Positions 1 through 9,000 of a DNA stretch of 64,000 bases are shown here, one piece after another. Made by a program: the position numbers and the translations under genes. The notes beneath the pieces were generated by a model, which saw only the letters and a program-made list of their open reading frames with translations, was not told the DNA's origin and did not search any database. The DNA is taken from assembly GCF_005938645.2 (NCBI RefSeq), contig NZ_CP042171.1, positions 868,001 through 932,000 on the forward strand, read 5' to 3'. Each line of letters starts with the position of its first letter. The stretch's first letter is position 1. The stretch comes from Pedobacter sp. KBS0701. GTDB taxonomy: Bacteria > Bacteroidota > Bacteroidia > Sphingobacteriales > Sphingobacteriaceae.

Positions 1-1023
1 TTAGCCTATGAAGCCGTAATGGGAAATGAACTCGGTTATCAAAATCGTCTTGTAGGTTCTGGCAAAATGGACACCAAAAGTTTTATCACAAAGGGATATG
101 TGCCTTTTTTAGATGCCGACAAAACTGATTCTACAGGATCTCATTTTTCAGGATCACATACACTTGAATACAGTTACAGTGCATTTGCGGCAGCACAATT
201 TGCCAAAAGATTGGGCAAAACAACTGATTATCAGAAAATGATCCAACTGTCAGACGGTTGGAAAAACATATTCGACAGCGGGCTAAAGCTTGTGCACCCT
301 AAAAAAGAGGATGGTACATTTATCAGCAAGTTTGACCCTTTAGAAGCCTGGCGTGGCTTTCAGGAAGGAAATGCCACACAATATACCTTTTATGTGCCGC
401 AGAATCCTAAATCCCTAATTAGTGAGATCGGAGAAAAAACCTTTAATGTTAGGTTAAATGAAATTTTCGAAACCTCCAGAAAAAATGCTTTTGGCGGAGG
501 CAAAACCATAGATGCATTCGCAGGCATACAGTCTCTTTACAATCATGGTAATCAACCAAACTTGCACATCAGCTGGCTATTTAATTATTCTTCAGCACCT
601 TGGCTTACTCAAAAATGGACGAGAGCGATATGTGATGAGTTTTACGGAACCGAGAGCATACATGGTTATGGCTATGGCCAGGACGAAGATCAGGGCCAAC
701 TGGGTTCCTGGTATGTCATGTCATCGCTTGGACTCTTTGATGTAAAAGGATTGACGGATTTTAGGCCAACGATCCAGCTTGGAAGTCCTGTTTTTGACCA
801 ATCGGTCATTACACTGGGCAATGGAAAATTGCTGACCATAAAAGCCGAAAACAATTCAAATGAAAATGTTTTTGTGCAATCAGCTTCCTGGAACGGAAAG
901 GTACTTAATCAGGCTTGGCTGTATCGCGATCTACTGATGCAGGGCGGAACGCTTATCCTGAAGATGGGAAATAAGCCTAATAAAAACTGGGGTGTAAAAG
1001 TGCCGCCTCCATCAGTTCAGTAA
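1..1023 (+). CDS. GH92 family alpha-mannosidase, C-terminal part (5' end outside window)
   Basis: The reading frame is open from the first base, so the gene starts upstream and only about 340 C-terminal residues are visible, against the roughly 750 usual for GH92. These are calcium-dependent periplasmic or surface exo-alpha-mannosidases. The segment NQPNLHISWLFNYSSAPW and, about 40 residues later, GQDEDQGQLGSWYVMSSLGLF match the family pattern for the C-terminal (alpha/alpha)6 domain. In characterised members the Asp residues of the second block include the catalytic base. The tail is a beta-rich domain ending at TAA. A GH76-type gene follows after 22 bp and a ROK kinase after that, all on the same strand, so this is probably the upstream part of a mannose-release operon. 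The family call is firm; the linkage it cleaves cannot be read from this part. Confidence 0.88.
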   Translation, partial: LAYEAVMGNELGYQNRLVGSGKMDTKSFITKGYVPFLDADKTDSTGSHFSGSHTLEYSYSAFAAAQFAKRLGKTTDYQKMIQLSDGWKNIFDSGLKLVHPKKEDGTFISKFDPLEAWRGFQEGNATQYTFYVPQNPKSLISEIGEKTFNVRLNEIFETSRKNAFGGGKTIDAFAGIQSLYNHGNQPNLHISWLFNYSSAPWLTQKWTRAICDEFYGTESIHGYGYGQDEDQGQLGSWYVMSSLGLFDVKGLTDFRPTIQLGSPVFDQSVITLGNGKLLTIKAENNSNENVFVQSASWNGKVLNQAWLYRDLLMQGGTLILKMGNKPNKNWGVKVPPPSVQ

Positions 1024-1045
1024 ATCGGGGTAGATTCTAAAGTAT

Positions 1046-2215
1046 ATGAGAAAAATCATCTACATCCTGCTATTGCTTTTCTATGGCAGGGCTTATGCTC
1101 AAACTCCCATCTTAAAAAATATATATAAAGCCCGGGCCGGGGAGATGTTCACCAAAATTTGGACGCACTATCGCGTGGATGGTTTTCCAGGGCTTTTTAG
1201 TGAACATTATCCATCAGATACAACGGTTAATCTCGATTATTTTCAGGGAGCTAAGGTACAAGAAAAAAAAGTTAGCTTTTTGTGGCCTTTTTCCGGGATG
1301 TTCTCTGCCGCCAATGTGCTGGTTAAATATCCCGATTTAAGGACAAAATATACGCAGTATCTGGATTCACTGACGACAGGCGTTTTGGCCTATAGAGATA
1401 CCTTGCGTACCCCATCAGGTTATCAGGCATACCCGGTAGCACTAGAAAAGGCAGATCGGTACTATGATGATAATGCATTGGTGTGCATCGATTACCTTGA
1501 AGCTTACTTTAATACAAAGGATATGCTTTACATCAGAAAAGCCAAAGAAGTATTCCGGTTCATCGAAAGCGGTTGGGACGAGCATCTGCAGGGCGGTGTC
1601 TATTGGCTCGAAGGCCACAAGGATCAGAAACCAGCCTGCAGTAATGGGATGGCCACCCTGGCGGCGCTAAAGCTCTATCAGGCGACTCACGAAAAGGTTT
1701 ATTTAAGGTGGGGAAAACGATTTTACCATTGGATGCATTCCAGGCTTAGAAATCCCGGTGGCATTTATTACAATGATATTAAGATGGACGGTGCTCAGAA
1801 TGCTACCTACTATACTTACAATACTGGTGCTATGCTAGAGGGGGCCGTACTCTTGTATCGTTTTACAGGCAATCGCACTTATCTCTCTGAGGCCCGGCTC
1901 GTCGCAAAAAACGCTTTCGGTTTTTTTTCAACCCGGGAAAATGGGGAATTCCGATTCAGGATTGATCTTCCCTGGTTTGTTACGGTTTTATTCAGGGGAT
2001 ATGAGGCATTATATAAGGTAGACCATAATCCAACCTATCTCAATGCAATAGCTTCAGAACTAGACCGCGCCTGGAAACTTTCTAAAGATCAATATGGGTT
2101 CTTAACCGCAAAATGGGCCACAGATAAAGAAAGTAAAGAAAAGCCAAAATGGCTGCTTGATGAAGCCTGTATCGCAGAACTTTACGGGCGGCTCGGATTG
2201 TTGAACATCAAATAA
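1046..2215 (+). CDS. GH76 family (alpha-1,6-mannanase-like) secreted protein
   Basis: 389 residues with a Sec signal peptide (basic start, leucine-rich core, cleavage near AYAQ). GH76 enzymes are endo-acting alpha-1,6-mannanases with an (alpha/alpha)6 barrel and two adjacent catalytic aspartates. Here D141-D142 sit in RYYDDNALVCIDYLEAY, which fits the family's Asp-Asp site, and YTYNTGAMLEGAVLLYRFTG further on matches the barrel repeat that carries the conserved Trp/Tyr-Asn-x-Gly motif. It starts 22 bp after the GH92 gene and ends 9 bp before the ROK kinase, which indicates one transcript. Endo-mannanase plus exo-mannosidase would depolymerise a mannan-type backbone. The sequence is somewhat divergent, so a related unsaturated-glucuronyl or AGE-like (alpha/alpha)6 fold is the main alternative. 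Confidence 0.75.
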   Translation: MRKIIYILLLLFYGRAYAQTPILKNIYKARAGEMFTKIWTHYRVDGFPGLFSEHYPSDTTVNLDYFQGAKVQEKKVSFLWPFSGMFSAANVLVKYPDLRTKYTQYLDSLTTGVLAYRDTLRTPSGYQAYPVALEKADRYYDDNALVCIDYLEAYFNTKDMLYIRKAKEVFRFIESGWDEHLQGGVYWLEGHKDQKPACSNGMATLAALKLYQATHEKVYLRWGKRFYHWMHSRLRNPGGIYYNDIKMDGAQNATYYTYNTGAMLEGAVLLYRFTGNRTYLSEARLVAKNAFGFFSTRENGEFRFRIDLPWFVTVLFRGYEALYKVDHNPTYLNAIASELDRAWKLSKDQYGFLTAKWATDKESKEKPKWLLDEACIAELYGRLGLLNIK

Positions 2216-2224
2216 TTAAATACA

Positions 2225-3082
2225 ATGCATGAACATATCATTCTTGGAGCCGATATCGGCGGTTCTCACATCACTGCCGCTTTGGTCGATGTAAAGTCCG
2301 GTATTTTAATTCCTGGATCTACCAATCGGGCAAAAGTTGATTCGAAAGCAAGTCCGTCACATATTATACAAAGCTGGTGCAAGGTCATCGCCAAAAGTTT
2401 AAACAGCGCTGCACATTCAGGACGGGTTGCAATTGCCATGCCCGGCCCATTTGATTATGAAAAGGGCATCGCTTACATGAAAGGTATGGATAAGTATGAT
2501 GCGCTTTATGGCATGGATATCCGGGAGCTGATGCTTGCTGAATTGGGGCAAATCATCATTGAAATACATTTCATCAACGACGCGGGATGTTTTTTACAAG
2601 GAGAACTCACACACGGAAAGGCCTCTGCATACAACAAAGTTATGGGATTTACATTAGGTACTGGCTTTGGTTCTGCCAAAGGTGTAGGTGGCAAAGCAAC
2701 CGATGCCGATTATTGGCAATATCCTTTTATGGGAGGTATCTGTGAAAATTTCTTTTCATCCAGGTGGTTCACTGCTAAATATGCAGTATATTCAGGACTG
2801 GATACGCCTAACGTAAAACATTTGATCGAAGCAGCAGATACCGGAGGTGCCTTGCTGCAGTTATTTGACGAGTTCAGTATGAATTTTGGAATTTTTCTGA
2901 GCCAGATTTATAAAAAAGAGAATTTTGACTGCATCGTGTTAGGTGGGAACATCTCAAATGCCTGGACACTCTTTTTGCCTCAGCTTCTTTACTACCTGGA
3001 CATTCGATCTGTTTCAGCTCCGGTATATATTTCCTCACAAGGCGAATCTGCTGCCTTAATTGGTGCAGCCTGCAGTATTTGA
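2225..3082 (+). CDS. ROK family sugar kinase
   Basis: 285 residues, cytoplasmic, no N-terminal HTH, so a kinase rather than a ROK repressor. ROK kinases phosphorylate hexoses such as glucose, fructose, mannose or N-acetylmannosamine with ATP. The N-terminal phosphate loop reads ILGADIGGSHITAALV, the catalytic Asp is D119 in INDAGCFLQGE, and GFTLGTGFGSA is the second phosphate-binding turn. The zinc-binding CxCGxxGC cluster found in many ROK proteins is absent: the corresponding stretch reads GGICENFFSS. It is 9 bp downstream of the GH76 gene and in the same operon, so mannose released by the two hydrolases is a plausible substrate, but this is inference from context. Confidence 0.85.
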   Translation: MHEHIILGADIGGSHITAALVDVKSGILIPGSTNRAKVDSKASPSHIIQSWCKVIAKSLNSAAHSGRVAIAMPGPFDYEKGIAYMKGMDKYDALYGMDIRELMLAELGQIIIEIHFINDAGCFLQGELTHGKASAYNKVMGFTLGTGFGSAKGVGGKATDADYWQYPFMGGICENFFSSRWFTAKYAVYSGLDTPNVKHLIEAADTGGALLQLFDEFSMNFGIFLSQIYKKENFDCIVLGGNISNAWTLFLPQLLYYLDIRSVSAPVYISSQGESAALIGAACSI

Positions 3083-3350
3083 TGATCAAAAATGACACAA
3101 TAGGCATGTTTAGCCAGGTGTAGCTATCTAAATGAAAAGTCTGGGTGGATAAACAAATAAAGATTGGGCCCTTTCCAGCAGAAACAAATTTGTTGTAAAT
3201 TATTAGGTGTCTTTCTATTATTGTTTGGCGGGTAAAATGAATTGATTTTTCCAGGTTGTGTCTAAAACTTCTAATCCTCAAAATGTCAGGTTTTTTCGTT
3301 TAAAGTTTCCCGGTTATGATTTTTTGAAAATGTTATAATAATACTATTAA

Positions 3351-3376
3351 AGTCGGATTAGTATAAAAAAAAGTCT
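3351..3376 (+). promoter_or_regulatory. Putative PUL operator, copy A (AGTC half-sites 21 bp apart)
   Basis: Two AGTC half-sites start at 3351 and 3372, exactly 21 bp apart (two helical turns), separated by an A-rich stretch containing GTATAAAA. Near-identical elements lie upstream of susC1 (11482) and susC2 (20567), always 36-37 bp before a TAnnTTTG box. Tandem half-sites at two-turn spacing suit the AraC-type output domain of the hybrid regulator at 6061. The rest of the 363-bp gap between the kinase and the fucosidase shows no gene. Confidence 0.6.
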
Positions 3377-3408
3377 TTTCATTATAAAGATCTACATGTC
3401 TCTACTGA

Positions 3409-3416
3409 TAAATTTG
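3409..3416 (+). promoter_or_regulatory. Bacteroidota-type -7 promoter box (TAAATTTG) of the fucosidase gene
   Basis: TAAATTTG fits the TAnnTTTG consensus of the primary Bacteroidota sigma factor and lies 30 bp before the fucosidase start codon. No good -33 TTTG is seen, which suits an activator-dependent promoter. CTAACCAA at 3433-3440 sits just before the start codon. Confidence 0.5.
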
Positions 3417-3445
3417 TTTTTATTAGATCATGCTAACCAACGTAT

Positions 3446-5110
3446 ATGAACCGTAGAAAACTTATTCAAAGCCTTGCCCTTGGTTTACCAGTTTTATTCC
3501 TTTCCAATAAACTTTCTGCATTCTCAAGTGAGAATGAAGCTGCAAAACAATTTGTGGAGAAAATTTTAGCCGGACCTTTTTCTCCTACCTGGGAATCGCT
3601 CGCTAAATATCAGACCCCTGATTGGTTTAGAGATGCAAAATTTGGAATGTGGGCACATTGGGGCCCGCAATGTCAGCCGGAAGCAGGTGACTGGTATGCA
3701 AGGGACATGTACATGGAGGGAAACTGGAAATACAAATACCATGTTGAAAAATATGGACATCCCTCTAAATTTGGTTTTAAAGACGTTATCAATATTTGGA
3801 AGGCAGAAAAGTGGGATCCGGAAGCATTGGTTTCTTTATATAAAAGCGTAGGTGCCAAATATTTTATGGCGCTCGCCAATCATCACGATAATTTAGATCT
3901 TTACGATAGCAAATACCAGAAAAACTGGAACTCGGTAAAACAGGGCCCTAAAAAAGATATCATTGGTGGATGGGCTGCCGCGGCAAAAAAACATGGTCTT
4001 CCATTTGCAGTAAGTGTTCATGCGGCGCATAGCTGGAGCTGGTTTGAAACCGCTCAGCGATCTGATAAAACCGGGCCATTGGCTGGTGTACCCTATGACG
4101 GAAAATTAACCAAAAAGGATGGTAAGGGCAAATGGTGGGATGGACTTGATCCACAGGAACTTTACGCCCAAAATCATGAACTAAGTAAAAACAGCGAAGA
4201 TGATGGGATGATCCATAAACAATGGCATTGGGGTAATGGTGTAACACCCCCTACAAAGACATATATCGACAAATTTTTTAACCGGACAATTGATTTGATC
4301 AATAAATATAATCCAGACATGATTTATTTTGATGATTCACAATTTCCAATGTGGCCCATTAGCGATGCAGGTTTGAAAATTGCTGCACACATGTATAATA
4401 AAATTATTAAAGATAAAGGTAAACTGACCGCAGTAATTACGGGTAAAATACTTACTGAAGAGCAGCGTAAAGCCATGGTATGGGATATTGAACGTGGGCA
4501 GAGCAATAGCATTGAACCACTCCCCTGGCAAACTGATACCTGCATAGGTGACTGGCATTATGATAGAGGTATTTACAATAGAAATGCTTATAAAACGCCT
4601 AAGACAATTATCCATACATTGGTTGATGTGGTGAGCAAGAATGGCAACCTCATGTTGAATATTCCTGTTCGTGGTGATGGTTCAATTGATGAGTTGGAGC
4701 GTCAAATCGTTGAGGAAATCGGCGTCTGGATGAATGCCAATGGAGATAGCATCTACGGCACCAGGCCATGGAAAATATTTGGAGAGGGGCCTGCGCAAAA
4801 GCAAGCTGCAGCATTAAGCGCACAAGGATTTAACGAGGGTAAAGGCAAACCTTTCAGTCAGGAAGACATACGCTTTACTGCAAAAGGTAAAACAATTTTT
4901 GCTACAGTAATGGCATGGCCAACAAATGGATCGGTTCTTATCACCAGCCTGCAAGCAGACAGTTCATATTATCCTGGAAAAATAAATAGTGTACAATTGG
5001 TAGCAACAGGGCAGGAGCTGAAGTTTGAAAGAAATGCAGAGGGCCTTAGAGTGTACTTTCCTGATGCAGCACCTGCAGCTTCTTATGCAAATCCGTTAAG
5101 AATTGTTTAA
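3446..5110 (+). CDS. GH29 alpha-L-fucosidase
   Basis: 554 residues, exported: the N-terminus has paired arginines (MNRRKLIQ) followed by a hydrophobic segment, which could be a Tat or a Sec signal. The catalytic domain begins near residue 50 with WFRDAKFGMWAHWGPQ, the hallmark GH29 opening block. HHDNLDLYDSK follows, and NPDMIYFDDSQFPMW carries the likely nucleophile in the Asp pair D296-D297. The region NGNLMLNIPVRGDG is also typical of GH29. These enzymes remove terminal alpha-L-fucose by a retaining mechanism. A sugar mutarotase follows after about 220 bp and the hybrid regulator after that. The gene has its own operator-promoter (3351-3416), so it is probably induced together with the two SusCD pairs. 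Confidence 0.92.
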   Translation: MNRRKLIQSLALGLPVLFLSNKLSAFSSENEAAKQFVEKILAGPFSPTWESLAKYQTPDWFRDAKFGMWAHWGPQCQPEAGDWYARDMYMEGNWKYKYHVEKYGHPSKFGFKDVINIWKAEKWDPEALVSLYKSVGAKYFMALANHHDNLDLYDSKYQKNWNSVKQGPKKDIIGGWAAAAKKHGLPFAVSVHAAHSWSWFETAQRSDKTGPLAGVPYDGKLTKKDGKGKWWDGLDPQELYAQNHELSKNSEDDGMIHKQWHWGNGVTPPTKTYIDKFFNRTIDLINKYNPDMIYFDDSQFPMWPISDAGLKIAAHMYNKIIKDKGKLTAVITGKILTEEQRKAMVWDIERGQSNSIEPLPWQTDTCIGDWHYDRGIYNRNAYKTPKTIIHTLVDVVSKNGNLMLNIPVRGDGSIDELERQIVEEIGVWMNANGDSIYGTRPWKIFGEGPAQKQAAALSAQGFNEGKGKPFSQEDIRFTAKGKTIFATVMAWPTNGSVLITSLQADSSYYPGKINSVQLVATGQELKFERNAEGLRVYFPDAAPAASYANPLRIV

Positions 5111-5327
5111 TATGGCTCCTATTAGCAGTACAATTGGTGGTTATAAAGGTGAAATTGCAGGCTTATTTTTATCTGTTTTTTAGGTTTTAAACCAATCTTT
5201 TCACATTTTATATCTCTCATTTTAAGATGGTACAACAATTACAATAAATTAGAATGTTAAAATGAAATCCTTCAGGCTCATTTAGTATTCATTTTGTTAG
5301 AAAATATCCTTTAACACGCTTTGAACT

Positions 5328-5681
5328 ATGAAAAAATATGCACTTGCACTTGATCTTATAGATGATGCTAAACTTATTGCTGAGTATGAAGCATACCATA
5401 AGCAGAGCTGGCCAGAAATAACAGATAGTATTATTGATGCTGGAATTTTAAAAATGGAAATCTTTAGGATTTCAAACCGACTCTTTATGTTGATGGAGAC
5501 GACTGATGATTTTACTTTTTCCCGCAAGCAACAAATGGATCAAAACAATGAAAAAGTTCAGCTTTGGGAAGAATTGATGTGGAAGTTTCAACAACCTCTG
5601 CCCTTTGCAGGTGAAGGAGAAAAGTGGGTTTTAATGGAAAAAATATTTGAGCTGGATAGTGCCGAAAATAGTACAATATAA
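5328..5681 (+). CDS. L-rhamnose/L-fucose mutarotase family protein (RhaM-like)
   Basis: 117 residues, cytoplasmic, close to the 104-115 usual for the RhaM (DUF718) family, which interconverts the alpha and beta anomers of 6-deoxy-L-hexoses. The segment YEAYHKQSWPEITDSI contains the conserved Tyr and His region and the Trp-Pro-Glu turn, and the C-terminal WEELMWKFQQPLPFAGEGEKW is family-typical. Position directly downstream of a GH29 fucosidase favours L-fucose as substrate, as reported for fucose-pathway members of this family; rhamnose remains possible. No fucose isomerase, kinase or aldolase gene is present in the window, so later steps must be encoded elsewhere. The 217 bp before it show no convincing promoter box. 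Confidence 0.85.
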   Translation: MKKYALALDLIDDAKLIAEYEAYHKQSWPEITDSIIDAGILKMEIFRISNRLFMLMETTDDFTFSRKQQMDQNNEKVQLWEELMWKFQQPLPFAGEGEKWVLMEKIFELDSAENSTI

Positions 5682-5992
5682 TTTATTGAGCAAACAATTG
5701 AAACCACCCAGAAGCCATAATTTATATTTGTAACAAGTTTCTATGTAATATCTGCCAATCAGAAGCCTGCCGGCGTATTGATTGCTAAGCCCGTTTTCCT
5801 GGCTGCTGAGTTCTGCTCCATTCAATGATAAATACCATTCTACGGATAACTGAGCTGATTTTTATTAAGAAAGCTAAGCTAATCAGAAATCATTTTAAAA
5901 AAATGGCAGGAACATAATGCGCTTGGCCACATTATTGTCAATCTGTATTCGCTAGAGTCTAAAACAAAATTATTAAGGAATTACAAATGGAT

Positions 5993-6000
5993 TAATTTTG
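5993..6000 (+). promoter_or_regulatory. Possible -7 box (TAATTTTG) for the hybrid two-component gene
   Basis: TAATTTTG matches TAnnTTTG 60 bp before the regulator's start codon. The AGTC element is absent here, as expected for constitutive low-level expression of the sensor. The remaining sequence from 5682 shows no gene. CTAACCAA occurs at 6044-6051, next to the start codon. Confidence 0.4.
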
Positions 6001-6060
6001 TTGGCTAATATTGTATTGACATTAGTGTATTAAGTTTATCTCCCTAACCAAGTATTCCAT

Positions 6061-9000
6061 ATGATGATTGTCTTCAGAATGTTTTTTTCATTTTGTCTGA
6101 TAACAGTTAATTTCCAATGGGTTGTTGCTCAGTCGGCAAATGATCTTGCCACAAGCAAAAGATGGGGAGCTGTCAAAAATTATACGATAGCTACCGGACT
6201 CCCGTCAAAGGGCACTACAGCTACAATCAAGGATAGGAGGGGATTTATATGGGTTGGAACCCAGAATGGCCTCTGCCGTTTTGATGGCTTCAATTTTAAA
6301 GTTTTTTCCAGCAAAACCGGTGATCGCAGTTCGATATCAAATAATTATATCAATGCATTATGTGAGGATCATCAAGGGAGGATATGGGTGGGCACCATGG
6401 AAGGACTCAATTTGTTCGATCCGCTTTCCGAAACTTTTCAAAGATTTGTCCACAATGACATTAAGCCTGGTTCCCTAAGTAACAATAAAGTGTGGTCCGT
6501 TTTATGTGATAGAAAAGGAGTGGTTTGGATCGGAACGGATGATGGATTTAATCAGTATTTGCCTAATACTAATGAATTTCAGATATATAGGCCAGATTCC
6601 TCTAAAAAGAGCGCGATGGTTGGCAAATCCGTAAACGCCATTATTGAAGATGATAGAGATAACCTGTGGTTGGGCAATTGGAGTGGGGGATTGAATAGGT
6701 TTGAAAAAAAAAGGAAGCTGTTTACCAACTTCCCTCAGGATCATACAGCAGCGAAAAAAAACCCTAACGATATCTGGTCATTGTGTTACGCACCAAATGG
6801 AAGTATCTGGGTAGGGACATACTGGAACGGACTTTTCAACTTCAATCCAAAAAGTGGAAAATTCTCTAAAATCGAGCATCCTGGAAACAATAACAACTCC
6901 ATTCTTAGCATCATTGCTGCAGATAAGGAGTCTCTTGTCATTGGAGTAGGCAATGGTTTTTATTTTTATAATACGTCACTGAACCAATGGGGCAAGATTG
7001 CTGGCATTCAAAATTACATTTCTGGCGACATATATAAAGATCGGGATAGCATTTTGTGGATTAATGCACGCAATGGACTTTACAAGATAGATCATCAGCG
7101 CTATAAATTTGCCCTTAAACCTTTACCCTATAAAGGTAAAACAATGAACAGCATGCTTATCCACAAATCAGTCATCTGGTTTGGAACCGATAGCGGTCTT
7201 TTTAGACTTGATAAGAAATCTGGAAGATCAAGAATATTTACAAAAAACCAGGCAAATAGTAGTTTAAACAGCAATAATATCAGTAAACTTTATCTCGACA
7301 GCGAGGGGATGCTATGGATATTAACAGAAAATGGTTTTGATAGTTATGAGGAGCGTACAGACCGGTTCACTCACCATTATCATCATTCTTCTATCGGAAC
7401 CCTATTTAATGAGGATGTTTTCAGGGATATTCTGGAAGTTGATAAAGGAGTCTATGTTTTAGCAACAGATGCAGGTATCAAGATCTATGACCGTAAGAAA
7501 AACCAATATCAGCATTTTTATAACCAGCCCAAAAATCATTTGTCGATAAACAATAATCATACCTATAACTTGTCTATGGCCCCTGATGGAAAGATTTGGA
7601 TCGGTACTTATGGAGGGGGCATAAATATTTTTGACAGAAAGGTTGGGAAATTCCAGGCTATCACAACCCAAAACGGATTGAGCAGCAATGTAATCAACGA
7701 AATCTTTACAGACTCGAAAAAAAATATCTGGATATGTACACCAGACGGATTAAATAAATATGATTCCAGCAGTCGACGGTTGTATATTTATTCTCAAAAA
7801 GACGGTTTCTCCAGCAATATTTTCAAGGATATCACCGAAGATAATGAGGGTACGATGTGGTTGATTACCGAAAACGGAATATCAAGTTTAGCTCCATTCA
7901 CTAATCAGGTAAGAAATTTTGACGAGGCGGATGGGTTTTTAGTTAATTCGATCCTGGAGCGTGATGGATCCTCTATCATGATCGCCGGAAGCAAAGGTTA
8001 TATGTCTTTTGACCCAAGACAAGTTAAGTTAAATCAGAATGGCCTTAAAGTATACATTACAGATTTTATGTTGTTTAATAAATCTGTTTTACCTAGTACC
8101 ACAGGCCCTTTAAAAGAAAATATCAATGCCGCAAAAGAAATCGTACTTGAGCATGATCAGAGTGTTTTCTCTGTTGACTTTGTTGCCCTTAACTATGCCG
8201 ATCCCTCAAAAATTGAATATGCTTACCGATTGGTTGGCTTTGATAAAAAATGGAATGAGGTTGGCACGCAGCGTAAGGCGACTTATACCAATTTAAATCC
8301 GGGGACCTATCGCTTTGAGGTAAAGGCCTCAAATAGTGACCGGATATGGAACAGGGAGGCAACTACTTTGATCATCAGGATCAGATCACCATGGTACTTC
8401 ACCTGGTGGGCTTATCTGCTGTATGCTTCATTAACCCTGTTGGTCACCTGTCTTTATATTTCTTATCGGCGAAAACAGGAAAAACTAAAATATGAGATAA
8501 AAATTGCCCAAATGGAAAGTGAAAAGGAGAAGGAACTCAATGAAAAGAGATCTGCCTTTTTTACCAACATTTCACATGAATTCAGAACACCGCTCACCTT
8601 GATCATTAATCCGGTGAAGGACCTTCTCCATCAAGATAGCCGATACTTAGATACACGTAGTATGAATATCGTTTACCGGAATGCTAAGCGGTTATTAAGC
8701 CTCGTAGATCAATTGTTGCGCTACAGCAAGGCAGATGCTCAAGGGGATATATTGAAAATATCAAAGCTTAATATTGTTGATCTGGTTAAAGAGGTTTTCC
8801 TTTGTTTTGACCATCAGGCAAAATCAAATAATATCAATTATGGTTTCCATACCTCATCGGAGGTCATTCAGATCTATGCTGATAGGGAAAAACTTGAAAT
8901 TGTTATTTTTAATCTGCTTTCAAACGCATTTAAGTTCACACCTGAGGGTGGAAGAATAGCCCTGGATATAAAGGAAAATGATGCAGATGTCAGTATTGAA

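Noticed and set aside
2874..3281. 135-codon minus-strand frame across the ROK gene end and the intergenic region
   Set aside because: It is antisense to the well supported ROK gene, has no recognisable family and no start context.
6190..8100. Many repeated WxGTxxGL-type stretches that might suggest DNA repeats
   Set aside because: They are the Reg_prop beta-propeller repeats of the HTCS at protein level; the DNA of the repeats is too diverged to be a tandem repeat.
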